Shown here piece after piece: positions 45,380-55,152 of a stretch of 64,000 nucleotides of DNA. The stretch's first letter is position 1. The number at the start of each line of letters is the position of its first letter. The translations under genes were made by a program, and so were the position numbers. Under the pieces are notes generated by a model. The model was not told where the DNA came from, did no database searches, and worked only from the letters and a program-made list of their open reading frames with translations. Source of the stretch: Okeania sp. SIO2B3 (lineage in GTDB: Bacteria; Cyanobacteriota; Cyanobacteriia; Cyanobacteriales; Microcoleaceae); assembly GCF_010672525.1 (NCBI RefSeq), contig NZ_JAAHGH010000037.1, positions 1-64,000 on the forward strand, read 5' to 3'.

Positions 45380-46076
45380 GGCTTTGTTGCATGAAAGTAT
45401 ATAGCTGCGACTAGACTCCCGATATGTACAACAATAATGCGCGGAAACTGCTGTAACTATTGTCCAATAGTTAAATCAAACATGAATCTGCCTCAACTGA
45501 GTGATCGCTTCCTGTGACTGTATATAAATCAACATAACTATTGGACAATAGTTAAATCAAACATGAATCTGCCTCAACTGAGCGATCGCTTCCTGTGACT
45601 GTATATAAATCAACATAACTATTGGACAATAGTTAAATCAAACATGAATCTGCCTCAATTGAGCGATCGCTTCCTGTGACTGTATATAAATCAACATAAC
45701 TATTGTCCAATAGTTAAATCAAACATGAATCTGCCTCAACTGAGCGATCGCTTCCTGTGACTGTATATAAATCAACATAACTATTGGACAATAGTTAAAT
45801 CAAACATGAATCTGCCTCAACTGAGCGATCGCTTCCTGTGACTGTATATAAATCAACATAACTATTGGACAATAGTTAAATCAAACATGAATCTGCCTCA
45901 ACTGAGCGATCGCTTCCTGTGACTGTATATAAATCAACATAACTATTGGACAATAGTTAAATTAAACATTAATCTGCCTCAACTGAGCGATATAGCTACC
46001 GCTAGGCTCCGCCAACGCTTGAGTAAGGGACTAGCAAAAAAATAGCTTACCAGATCGTCTTTTGTGCAACAAAGCC
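45380..46076. mobile_element. 697-bp element with GGCTTTGTTGCA ends holding an 81-bp tandem array
   Basis: GGCTTTGTTGCA (45380-45391) and TGCAACAAAGCC (46065-46076) are perfect inverted repeats of the kind seen at IS5-group ends. There is no transposase inside; most of the length is the palindrome array. About 30 bases before the array (TATGTACAACAATAATGCG) are also found before the lone palindrome at 42385. Confidence 0.6.
45455..45990. repeat. Tandem array of an 81-bp unit with an 18-bp palindrome
   Basis: AACTATTG-(GA or TC)-CAATAGTT recurs exactly every 81 bases at 45455, 45536, 45617, 45698, 45779, 45860 and 45941. The rest of the unit includes a HIP1 site (GAGCGATCGC; mutated in unit 1) and CTGTATATAAATCAACAT. 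The centre reads TC in units 1 and 4 and GA in the other five. Not CRISPR: there are no variable spacers. Confidence 0.92.
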
Positions 46077-46085
46077 ATTATTAAT

Positions 46086-47498
46086 CAGGACTTACGCAAG
46101 GACACTATATATAGCGCATAGTAAATAGAGCGATCACTTAAAAAAATGTAGCGATCGCCTCAAGATTTTTGCTATTCATTCAAGAGTAACAAAAATACCT
46201 ATAAAATCAAAATAGCTCTGAACTTTATTGTGGGCTTTTCCAGCTCTTGTATCAGATAATCACCAGAGTAATTCATGCTTGAGTTGGTAAATAGTTTTTC
46301 CTATTTTTACTGCTAATCTTTTCAAAAAATTCCAGACTAATATAGCACAGGCTATATGATTTTTCTGAATTTTTCTGAGACGACATTGACAGAATTCGCT
46401 TGCGTGTTAATTGTTTAATTCTGGCGTTAAATTCTTCAATTTTCCATCTGGTTTGAGATTCAAACTCTACTGCATCTACTGAAGCTTGACATAAGTCATT
46501 AGTTGCAATATATTCTGTCCTATTGGTAGAAATATTTGCCCGTATGGAGCTTGACTTTTTTATCTCTTGGGAAACCTTTAATTTTAATTATTTTACCTGA
46601 TATTTTTTCTGAGGAGTTCCAACTTAATTCTCCAAGATTTTTATATTTTTCTATACCACCAGTATCATCTACGCGCGCGGTTTGTTTTTAAGGGACAGTA
46701 AGAAATTTTTTCCATATTATCTATCAATCCCATTAATCTTTGTGTTGCATACCAACTATCCATTAACACCGTCAATGATGGTAATTTTTTCTGATTTACC
46801 ACACATAAAATCATTTCTTCTACATGAGCGCTCCTCACGTTTTTTTTATCAGTATCTGGGTCATAAAGCGCGATAATCAAGAGTGCCAAAATTGTTCGAT
46901 TTTTGGATGAAAATATATACAATTTACTATTCCTATACCACGTTGGCGTAGCCTGGCGTCAGCAAACTACTTGATGTTCATTGCCACGCTCTCTGTCGCC
47001 GAACCAATTCAATTTTATTACTATGTTTCTTGTTAAGGACTGTATCATCAAAGATTAAATAACATAAGTGTATTAGTTACAATTTCTTTTTTAACATTTC
47101 GACCTAATTCCTGATTATCAAAGTTTTCGATTTTCAAATAACGATTGATCTTGTCATGGCTAACATTTTCTAAGTGATTTGCTACAGAGCGTGATAGTAT
47201 AATTTGTATGAGAGTTAAGTAGATACTGACAATAATCAATATAGTTAAAATTCCAGAGTGTTAGCTCGCTCTTAACAATCATATTATTCTACAATAATCA
47301 GGGTATTTGAGCAAAATTCATTTACAATTAGCCATATATTATAGAGCTAAAATCAATTATATGAGCGTATCTTTGTGTTAGTTATGATAATTTTGTTGTT
47401 CAGGCGATCGCTTAAAAAATCATAGCGTTAGCGAAGCTTTGCGTCAGCAATCGCTCTATTTGACATACGCTATATATAGTGTCCTTGCGTAAGTCCTG
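46086..47498 (-). mobile_element. IS701-like insertion sequence, degenerate
   Basis: The ends CAGGACTTACGCAAGG... (46086) and ...CCTTGCGTAAGTCCTG (47498) are perfect inverted repeats for about 31 bases; TTAAT flanks both sides as a likely target duplication. The reverse strand encodes fragments of a DDE transposase: LMDSWYATQRLMGLIDN, ISYCPLKTNRARR, then out-of-frame pieces like CQCRLRKIQKNHIACAILVW and GKTIYQLKHELL, the pattern of cyanobacterial IS701/IS4-type transposases. Several stops and frameshifts are present (e.g. around 46220-46660 and 46930-47040), so it is inactive. Confidence 0.8.
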
Positions 47499-47749
47499 TT
47501 AATTATTAATTGTTGAACCAATGTCTTAACTATAGTGGCGACTGCTATAGCATAGAAGTCAGTCCTCATCCCTCAGTCCTGGTGAAGTCAGGAAATTCAG
47601 AAATAGAATAGGGGAAAAAAGTAGAAAAATGATCCCATCTCCTCATCTCCGTATCTTTAACTATACAAATTGCTTCTATCTGGACTTTTTCTTTTTTGCA
47701 ACACAAAGGTTTTGAGAGCAATCTTACAGATTCAAGAAAAATTAATGAT
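47499..47749. other. Spacer upstream of mntC
   Basis: Short mixed repeats (ctcatccctcagtcc, gatcccatctcctcatctcc) and AT-rich DNA. No gene seen. Confidence 0.4.
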
Positions 47750-47785
47750 TATGATAAAATTATGATAAAATTATGATAAAATTAT
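47750..47785. repeat. 11-bp tandem repeat in the mntC leader
   Basis: TATGATAAAAT is repeated three times plus a partial fourth, 25-60 bases before the mntC start. The period is about one helix turn, so bound factors would line up on one face. Confidence 0.75.
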
Positions 47786-47810
47786 GAAATGAATATACTT
47801 TATTTCTCGA

Positions 47811-48809
47811 ATGGTAAACTTTTTTTGGACGCGAAGCACTATTCTCCTCTCTAGTATAATCTTAGGAGTTTGGTTGACTGCTTGTGGTGGAACTGAAGGA
47901 ACTTCAAACTCTGCTACTCCAGATAATACTCAAACAACGGAAGTTGATTCTAATCAAACTGCCAATACTGAGGGCAAAAAGAAAGTTTTGACTACTTTTA
48001 CTGTCTTAGCAGATATGGCTCAAAATGTGGCAGGAGATAAGCTTGTAGTGGAATCAATTACCCGCATTGGTGCAGAAATTCACGGCTACGAACCTACTCC
48101 CAGCGACTTAGTTAAAGCTCAAAATGCCGACCTACTTCTTTATAATGGTATGAATCTTGAGCGTTGGTTCGAGCAATTTTTAGGGAATTTAGAAGATGTT
48201 CCTGCGGTAATACTAACAGAAGGAATTGAACCTATTCAGATTGCGGAAGGACTCTATACCGATAAACCCAATCCTCATACCTGGATGTCACCCAAAAATG
48301 CTTTAATCTATGTAGAGAATATTCGTAAAGCTTTTGTGGAACTAGACCCAGAGAACGCCGAAACTTACAACGCTAATGCAGCAACCTACAGTGAAAAGCT
48401 AAAAGAAATTGACCAACAGCTCAGGAATGATTTAGCTAAAGTACCTGAAAATCAACGCATTTTAGTCACTTGTGAAGGAGCATTCTCTTATTTGACCCGT
48501 GATTACGATATGAAAGAAATTTATATATGGCCGATCAATGCAGAACAACAGTTTACTCCTAAACAGATGCAATCTGTAATTGAGGAAGTGAAAGCGAATG
48601 ATGTGCCGACTATTTTTTGTGAAAGCACCGTCAGTAGTGAAGGGCAAAAGCAAGTAGCCAAAACAACAGGAGCACGGTTTGGGGGCAACCTCTATGTGGA
48701 TTCACTATCTACTGAAGAAGGACCAGTTCCTACCTTTTTAGACTTGCTTGAATATGATGTCCGCACTATTACTAATGGTTTACTAGCTGGTAGTAAAACT
48801 CAGGAATAA
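47811..48809 (+). CDS. mntC: Manganese ABC transporter, substrate-binding lipoprotein
   Basis: 332 aa. Lipobox LTAC gives an anchored Cys25, followed by a long Ser/Thr/Asn linker. Metal ligands expected for a Mn-type cluster A-I protein are present: His91 (EIHGYEPTPSDL), His156 (NPHTWMSP), Glu222 (CEGAFSYL) and Asp297 (YVDSLS). As I recall, Synechocystis MntC uses His89, His154, Glu220 and Asp295, the same set with a constant offset of two; Glu instead of a third His argues against ZnuA. It captures Mn(II) in the periplasm for MntA/MntB, feeding photosystem II assembly. The start TTG/ATG choice at 47811 gives a normal signal peptide. Confidence 0.9.
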   Translation: MVNFFWTRSTILLSSIILGVWLTACGGTEGTSNSATPDNTQTTEVDSNQTANTEGKKKVLTTFTVLADMAQNVAGDKLVVESITRIGAEIHGYEPTPSDLVKAQNADLLLYNGMNLERWFEQFLGNLEDVPAVILTEGIEPIQIAEGLYTDKPNPHTWMSPKNALIYVENIRKAFVELDPENAETYNANAATYSEKLKEIDQQLRNDLAKVPENQRILVTCEGAFSYLTRDYDMKEIYIWPINAEQQFTPKQMQSVIEEVKANDVPTIFCESTVSSEGQKQVAKTTGARFGGNLYVDSLSTEEGPVPTFLDLLEYDVRTITNGLLAGSKTQE

Positions 48810-49385
48810 TTAGGGTTTGCGCTTCACTAGTCTTTTAGTAGGGGTAGGAGACAGGAGACAGGAGACAACCCACCCCTAACCCCTCCCAGGAGGGGATAAA
48901 TGGGAATTAAGAGGAGGTAGAAGTAAGAATTGTAAGAATGATTTTTCTTCCCAACTATGAGCCTAAAATACTCTCCTTTTTGAGAATGAAGAGCTGATTC
49001 CCAGGCATTTTTTCAACCTCAAACAGCTAATTTTTTTATCTATCAATGGTTTTAGCTTTAATCAGCAATCCCTAATTAATTAAGTGAAGAAGGAAGATGG
49101 AACAAGTGGATGGGCACTCAAACCCCAACAAGCTTGTAAACACCCTGTAGACGACGGGATATTAAACCCAAAAAAAAAGATAATAAGTAAATTAACTAGA
49201 CAGTGGAAAGTTTTTGAAATAACTATTGCTAGCTAAGGATTTCAGCCATCTCAAGATTAGAAACTATCTATTGAGAACTGTCGGTGCTATAAGCCTTTCC
49301 CAGTAGTACTTTTATCCTTGCAAGTAAATCATTTTTGAGGATAACTTTAGTACTCTCCAGTAAATTAACTGAAAGTTTAAAAATT
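48810..49385. other. Repeat-filled spacer between mntC and mntA
   Basis: 575 bases containing gagacaggagaca units, CCCCTCCCAGGAGGGG and AT-rich DNA. In the compact version of this operon the spacer would be short; if still one transcript, this is an internal untranslated stretch. No gene. Confidence 0.6.
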
Positions 49386-50231
<846 letters not shown>

Positions 50232-50381
50232 AAATTGCTTAAGGACACGGAGATAGGGAGAGAGGGAGACGCAGAGAATGGGATGTCACCGACACACCAC
50301 GTCCGATGTGTCTCCGTTTCCTCATGGGGAGATAGGGAAAGATTTGCTAATGGCGCTCAGATAGAGCATTTTTTTATAGTT

Positions 50382-50470
50382 AGGACTTACGCAGATATGC
50401 TATATATAGCGCTCACAACTATTGGACAATAGTTAATGGACTCTATAAATAGTGCCTTTGCGTAAGTCCT
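50382..50470. mobile_element. 89-bp MITE with IS701-relic ends and the 18-bp palindrome
   Basis: AGGACTTACGCA and TGCGTAAGTCCT bound the element; inside are TGCTATATATAGCG and, at 50417-50434, AACTATTGGACAATAGTT. So it joins the ends of the 46086 element with the palindrome of the 45455 array. It sits in the mntA-mntB spacer. Confidence 0.85.
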
Positions 50471-50494
50471 GATAGTGAATTAAACGGATTTGAC

Positions 50495-51403
50495 ATGAAT
50501 AATTTGATTGCTGCTATTCCTGTTGTAGATTGGTTGCTCGAACCTTTACAGTATGGATTTTTAATTCGAGCTATCTTGGTCAGTGCTTTTGTAGGTTTAG
50601 TCTGTGCGGTGCTTTCTTGTTATATTACCCTCAAGGGATGGTCGTTGATGGGGGATGCGGTTTCCCATTCCGTAGTACCAGGAGTGGTAGTTGCATACGC
50701 TCTCAATATTCCTTTTGCGGTGGGAGCGTTTGTGTTTGGTTTTGGTTCAATTGTTGCTATTGGTTATATCAAATCAAACACCCGTCTCAAGGAAGATGCG
50801 GTTATCGGGGTGATTTTTACGGGTTTTTTTGCCTTTGGTATTGTACTGCAGACTAAGATACCCAGTTCAATTGATCTATTTCATATCTTATTTGGGAATG
50901 TTCTGGGAATTTCTGACGGAGATATTGTTCAGACTGTGATTGCAGGTACTATTACTCTGGCAGTGATTTTGCTGCGACGTAGAGATTTATTGCTATTTTG
51001 TTTTGATTCTAATCATGCTAAGGCAATTGGTCTGAATACGCAATTTATGTACTATACCCTACTTTCTGTATTAGCTCTAACTATCGTAACTGCCTTACAA
51101 ACTGTGGGGATTATTTTAGTTATTGCCATGTTAGTCACACCAGGTTCAATTGCCTACTTATTGAGCGATCGCTTCGACCGGATGTTAATTATTTCTGTTA
51201 TCAGCAGTGTGTTTTCTTGTGTGATGGGAACATATCTCAGCTATCATCTGGATATATCAACTGGCGGTGCTATTGTGGTGCTTTTGACCTTCTTATTTTT
51301 AGTGACAATAGTATTTGCGCCCAAGTATGGGATTTTGGTTCAAAATTGGAGACGGAACTCTCAAACAGTTTTGAATGAAGCGGAAGGTACAGATAATTTT
51401 TAG
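50495..51403 (+). CDS. mntB: Manganese ABC transporter permease
   Basis: 302 aa with eight or nine membrane helices (e.g. AILVSAFVGLVCAVLSCYITL, LSVLALTIVTALQTVGIILV, ISTGGAIVVLLTFLFLVTIVF). The block GWSLMGDAVSHSVVPGVVVAYAL is the signature of ABC-3 metal permeases. It forms the inner-membrane channel for MntC/MntA. The order mntC-mntA-mntB is as in Synechocystis. A repeat-containing spacer with a MITE separates it from mntA, so separate transcription is possible. Confidence 0.92.
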   Translation: MNNLIAAIPVVDWLLEPLQYGFLIRAILVSAFVGLVCAVLSCYITLKGWSLMGDAVSHSVVPGVVVAYALNIPFAVGAFVFGFGSIVAIGYIKSNTRLKEDAVIGVIFTGFFAFGIVLQTKIPSSIDLFHILFGNVLGISDGDIVQTVIAGTITLAVILLRRRDLLLFCFDSNHAKAIGLNTQFMYYTLLSVLALTIVTALQTVGIILVIAMLVTPGSIAYLLSDRFDRMLIISVISSVFSCVMGTYLSYHLDISTGGAIVVLLTFLFLVTIVFAPKYGILVQNWRRNSQTVLNEAEGTDNF

Positions 51404-51869
51404 AGACTTGAATGTAGCTTTACTATTAGACATCTCGAAAATTCTTGTAATATCAATTTGATAAATATTTCAATGATATAAAAGCTATTCATTCTGACTC
51501 CTGACTCCTGAATCCCAAGCAATAACCTAGCTACTAGCTATTTGTAGTAAAAATTTATAAAATTGGTATAATAGGTAGGTAAATAGTTTGACCACAGATG
51601 TGAATAGAATTTAACAGCTTGTTAATTCTATCAGCAAAGTCCCATAACCGTACGAAAAAAACTGTAGAAAATCGTGACAGCTTTTATCTTGATATTGGAT
51701 TAACCAATACTGGCTGTACGGCACAGCTCACTATTCCCTCGGCTGTAAATGCCTCTGGGAATTTCTTTAGTTATTAGCTATTTAATATTACAACACTTTT
51801 GTAAATTTTACAACTATTTTCTACGGTTTAAGTTTAACAGTTAATCACCCCTATAAAAACAAAATCAAA
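51404..51869. other. Spacer upstream of the dynamin operon
   Basis: AT-rich, with no repeat family recognised apart from a short tgactcctgactcctg run. It probably holds the operon promoter; TAATAT and TATAAA words lie near 51790-51860 but no -35/-10 pair is convincing. Confidence 0.4.
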
Positions 51870-54284
51870 ATGAGTAGCCCTGTATACGAAATATTTGAAG
51901 ATGTTGAAGATAGAGCAAAACTTCTAGCTAAATCTTGGGATAACTTCTACATGGAAATATCTCAGCATTTGCCTGATACATATCAGCCTGAGATGATAAA
52001 ACTCTCTAATAATTTAGAGAAAGCACTAGAAAACCTGCTTGGAGAACTTCGTAATCCGACACTCACTATTGCAACAACTGGAACTACCAGCAGTGGTAAA
52101 AGCACACTTGTGAATTTGTTATGTGGAGCTGAGATTGTTCCTATGGCAGTAAGTGAAATGAGTGCTGGAGTAGTTACTATTGAATATAGCGATCAAATAT
52201 CTTTAGTAATCCATGAAACACCAGGAGCTACCTGGGAGTGTGGAGAATGGCAAGGTATTAGTGAAGAAGAAATTTCTGAACGCTTATATCAAGTAATGAT
52301 AAGTTACATCGATCGAAGAGAAGGAAACCCCAACTTAGCTTGCCCACAATCTGCAATTAGTTATCCCTTCAAATTCTTAAAAGAGTCTGATATTGAACTT
52401 CCTAGAGGTACTAAGATACGGATAATGGATCTGCCTGGTTTAGCCTATGTAGGTGATGAAGGGAATGCAAGTGTGATTAGACAGTGCCGTGAAGCTTTAT
52501 GTATTGTTACATACAACAGTGCGGAAACAGATCGGCAAAAAGTTAGTAATTTATTACAGGAAGTCGTCACACAGGTTAAAGATTTAGGAGGGTCTCCTGC
52601 ACGGATGCTTTTTGTTCTTAATAAAATTGATGTTTTCAGAACTGATAAAAATTGGCCAGAAACAGAAAATCGTTTTGTTAAAAATACTATCGATAGTATA
52701 AAAAATGAGTTAATTGACCGACTGAAGGAATATACAGAAGAAATTGAGAATTTACAGGTCGTAAAACTTAGTACATGGCCTGCTCTTCTAGCTCTCCAGA
52801 TACAAAGTGAACATGATGAATTGAGTTTTCAAGCTTCAAAAAAAGCGGACAATCACTTCAATGGAATGGTTGAAGATATACTAGAAGACCTGCCTCGTAA
52901 AACACAAAACTGGTCTAGACACGATCGGAAACGGGTTGCTGACGCTTTACGGCAAAAGTCTTATGCAGGTGAATTTTTCGACAACTTGAATAATCATATT
53001 ACTCAGCATTTTCCGCAATTGGTGATACCACAAGTGGTAGAACGCTTTAATGTCGCTGCGGGAAACGCTGTAGCAGAGTGGGCGAAACAAACAACAACTG
53101 CTATTCTTAATAGTTCAGAGGATCGTTATCAGCAAGAATGCGAAGAGATAGAACACATTAGAGGAGCCATTGAACATTTCCTGGAAATTCACGATCGCAA
53201 TTTAAGAGAACCTTTTGAAGAAATAGGTAAAAAAATTCAACAACTTTTAGAGCAACAGCCTGAAGATGAAAATGATCCTATTGTGTCTATAGAAAACACA
53301 ATCATAAAACTTAAGTATGTCGAACCCTATGACTCACTAGGAGAAAAGTTATATCCACTCTATGGATGGATAAGAGAATTGAGACAAGGAATAAGCCAAG
53401 TTTTGGAAGCAGTTGCAGAGTCTCTGGAAAAAGGAAAAGTAAATCTAGAGAGTACAAATTTAAAAAAAGCAAATTACTTAAAAGTAAACTTACTTGAAAG
53501 AAAATTAAATAGACTTGTGGATTTAGGCTATACTGCTTCTGTTGCCAAAAATGGTAAAAATATGGAGGCAAGAACTGAGAATGAAAAAAAAGAACTTAAA
53601 CAACTGAATGAAGAATTAAACGAGTTAGCCATTCATTTGAATCTTGTGCTTGAGGATGTAGTCAATCAAATTTCAAATCAAGAATTAAATAGAATGCATC
53701 AAGCGGTTGAAGAGCTTTTTAGTTTTCACTTATCTTATCTGGAAAAAGGTTCAAATGACATTGCACCAAACATAGCTATTAAGTTTCCAGATTCTCAAGT
53801 CAGTAAAGTTGATAGGCAGCTCAAATTTAACTTCAAGTTTAAAGCAGGATTTCCCATTACAAAAGGCACTTGGGAAGAGAGTGTACAAAAAGCTGTTCAG
53901 AAGAGAGTTTGGTGGAAGTTATGGTTGGGGACATCAACATTTTATGAAATGGAATATGAAATACGCTCTAGCGATAACGCTGAGATACCTAGTGTGGAAA
54001 AGTTGTTAGAGGGTTGGGTACTTCAATCTAAACAAGCAGAAGTGGAAAATGTTAAGCAAATAGCACATTGGTTGCTAGAGCAAATTGACTGTCTTAAAAA
54101 AAATGTAAGCCAGGTTCAGAGTGATATTATCGATCGTTATCAGTCAAGGCTCGATCGAGCTCGCCAAGAAGTCACGATAGATTATGAAAAAGAAAAAAAT
54201 ATTTGGGAACCTATGGCACAAAAAGCTCAACAACTTACGGAAGAATTCTCTAGCTTGGCAAAAATCTTAAGTAAGGAGTCTTAG
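51870..54284 (+). CDS. Dynamin-like large GTPase 1
   Basis: 804 aa. GTPase motifs: P-loop GTTSSGKST (71-79), switch DLPG (187-190) in IRIMDLPGLAYVGDE, and NKID (251-254). The GTPase is preceded by a helical stretch (about 10-60) and followed by about 500 residues of mostly helix, including coiled-coil segments (ELKQLNEELNELAIHLNLVL, RLDRARQEVTIDYEKEKN) as in bacterial dynamin-like proteins. There is no membrane span; a paddle-type contact or the neighbouring membrane protein could bring it to the membrane. It heads a three-gene operon (3-base and 10-base gaps). Family role: GTP-driven membrane remodelling; some bacterial members protect against phage. Exact role unknown. Confidence 0.85.
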   Translation: MSSPVYEIFEDVEDRAKLLAKSWDNFYMEISQHLPDTYQPEMIKLSNNLEKALENLLGELRNPTLTIATTGTTSSGKSTLVNLLCGAEIVPMAVSEMSAGVVTIEYSDQISLVIHETPGATWECGEWQGISEEEISERLYQVMISYIDRREGNPNLACPQSAISYPFKFLKESDIELPRGTKIRIMDLPGLAYVGDEGNASVIRQCREALCIVTYNSAETDRQKVSNLLQEVVTQVKDLGGSPARMLFVLNKIDVFRTDKNWPETENRFVKNTIDSIKNELIDRLKEYTEEIENLQVVKLSTWPALLALQIQSEHDELSFQASKKADNHFNGMVEDILEDLPRKTQNWSRHDRKRVADALRQKSYAGEFFDNLNNHITQHFPQLVIPQVVERFNVAAGNAVAEWAKQTTTAILNSSEDRYQQECEEIEHIRGAIEHFLEIHDRNLREPFEEIGKKIQQLLEQQPEDENDPIVSIENTIIKLKYVEPYDSLGEKLYPLYGWIRELRQGISQVLEAVAESLEKGKVNLESTNLKKANYLKVNLLERKLNRLVDLGYTASVAKNGKNMEARTENEKKELKQLNEELNELAIHLNLVLEDVVNQISNQELNRMHQAVEELFSFHLSYLEKGSNDIAPNIAIKFPDSQVSKVDRQLKFNFKFKAGFPITKGTWEESVQKAVQKRVWWKLWLGTSTFYEMEYEIRSSDNAEIPSVEKLLEGWVLQSKQAEVENVKQIAHWLLEQIDCLKKNVSQVQSDIIDRYQSRLDRARQEVTIDYEKEKNIWEPMAQKAQQLTEEFSSLAKILSKES

Positions 54285-54287
54285 GTT

Positions 54288-55142
54288 GTGGTAGAAGGGG
54301 AAGATAAAGATATATTTGAGCAAGTTTTAAAGGAAGTACATCCTCATGTGCAAGGGCAAAAACGAGGTGTCCTATATACGGTAATTACGATAATACATAG
54401 AGAGGACAAAGAAAAGACTCAGACAATATGCAGATGTCTGGGTATAAATGAAAATGATCATAAAAAGCAAGACTTAAAAAAACTTGACAAAATTTTAATA
54501 GAAAAGATAGAAAACTATCATCCAATTGTTAGCAAAAATAAAGGTTTCAGACAACAGTTAGGTGATAATGTAAAAAAAATGAAAGCCAAAATAGGAATAA
54601 AAACAGGAGATAATGAAATGATAGAAACTAAATGGATTATCATAGGGGCTTCTATGTTAGTTGGAGTTGGGGTTTGTATTAAATATCTTGACGATGTTAA
54701 ACAAGAAAAACAAGGACGAGAAAGGCGTTTAGCTCAAAGCGAAAGGCAACAACAGTATTCTCCTCCTCCTCCTCCAATCCCGGCTTCGTTATGTCTCGTT
54801 GTTCCAGCGAGGATAGCCAGCACTCTGGAAACCAACTCTGGGCTATTAAATGCCAGTTTTGTCGCAGATATCTTAGAAGATACTGTATACTTTTTATCTA
54901 CAACACCTAAAAAAGCAAACTCATCTGAGCAATACTTAAAACTCACAGATGAAGAGATTTTACCTGATAGTCAACGAGAAGTTTATATCAGGATTAATGT
55001 CAGTGAAGGAGGCCGAAATCTTATTGATAAAACAACTCGTTATGGGTTGAAGAGCAATTTACCAGATAATGCAAAGTTTACCTTAGAAAAACTGGCTTGT
55101 CTCAAAGATTTATCTGGGTTAGAAAAATTTAATCGTGTTTAA
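54288..55142 (+). CDS. Single-pass membrane protein between two dynamins
   Basis: 284 aa from GTG 54288, preceded by AAGGAG. The N-terminal ~110 residues are charged and helical (EQVLKEVHPHVQGQKRGVLY, KKLDKILIEKIENYHP). One membrane helix follows (about 116-134, WIIIGASMLVGVGVCIKYL), then a basic stretch, a YSPPPPPIP linker (about 157-166) and a C-terminal domain with strands and helices (SLCLVVPARIASTLETNSG, REVYIRINVSEGG). I recognise no family. Its place between two dynamin-like genes with tight spacing suggests it is the membrane anchor or receptor of the pair. Confidence 0.75.
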   Translation: MVEGEDKDIFEQVLKEVHPHVQGQKRGVLYTVITIIHREDKEKTQTICRCLGINENDHKKQDLKKLDKILIEKIENYHPIVSKNKGFRQQLGDNVKKMKAKIGIKTGDNEMIETKWIIIGASMLVGVGVCIKYLDDVKQEKQGRERRLAQSERQQQYSPPPPPIPASLCLVVPARIASTLETNSGLLNASFVADILEDTVYFLSTTPKKANSSEQYLKLTDEEILPDSQREVYIRINVSEGGRNLIDKTTRYGLKSNLPDNAKFTLEKLACLKDLSGLEKFNRV

Positions 55143-55152
55143 GGCATAAAAA

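Noticed and set aside
45455-45990. CRISPR array
   Set aside because: The whole 81-bp unit is repeated with no variable spacers, and no cas gene is near.
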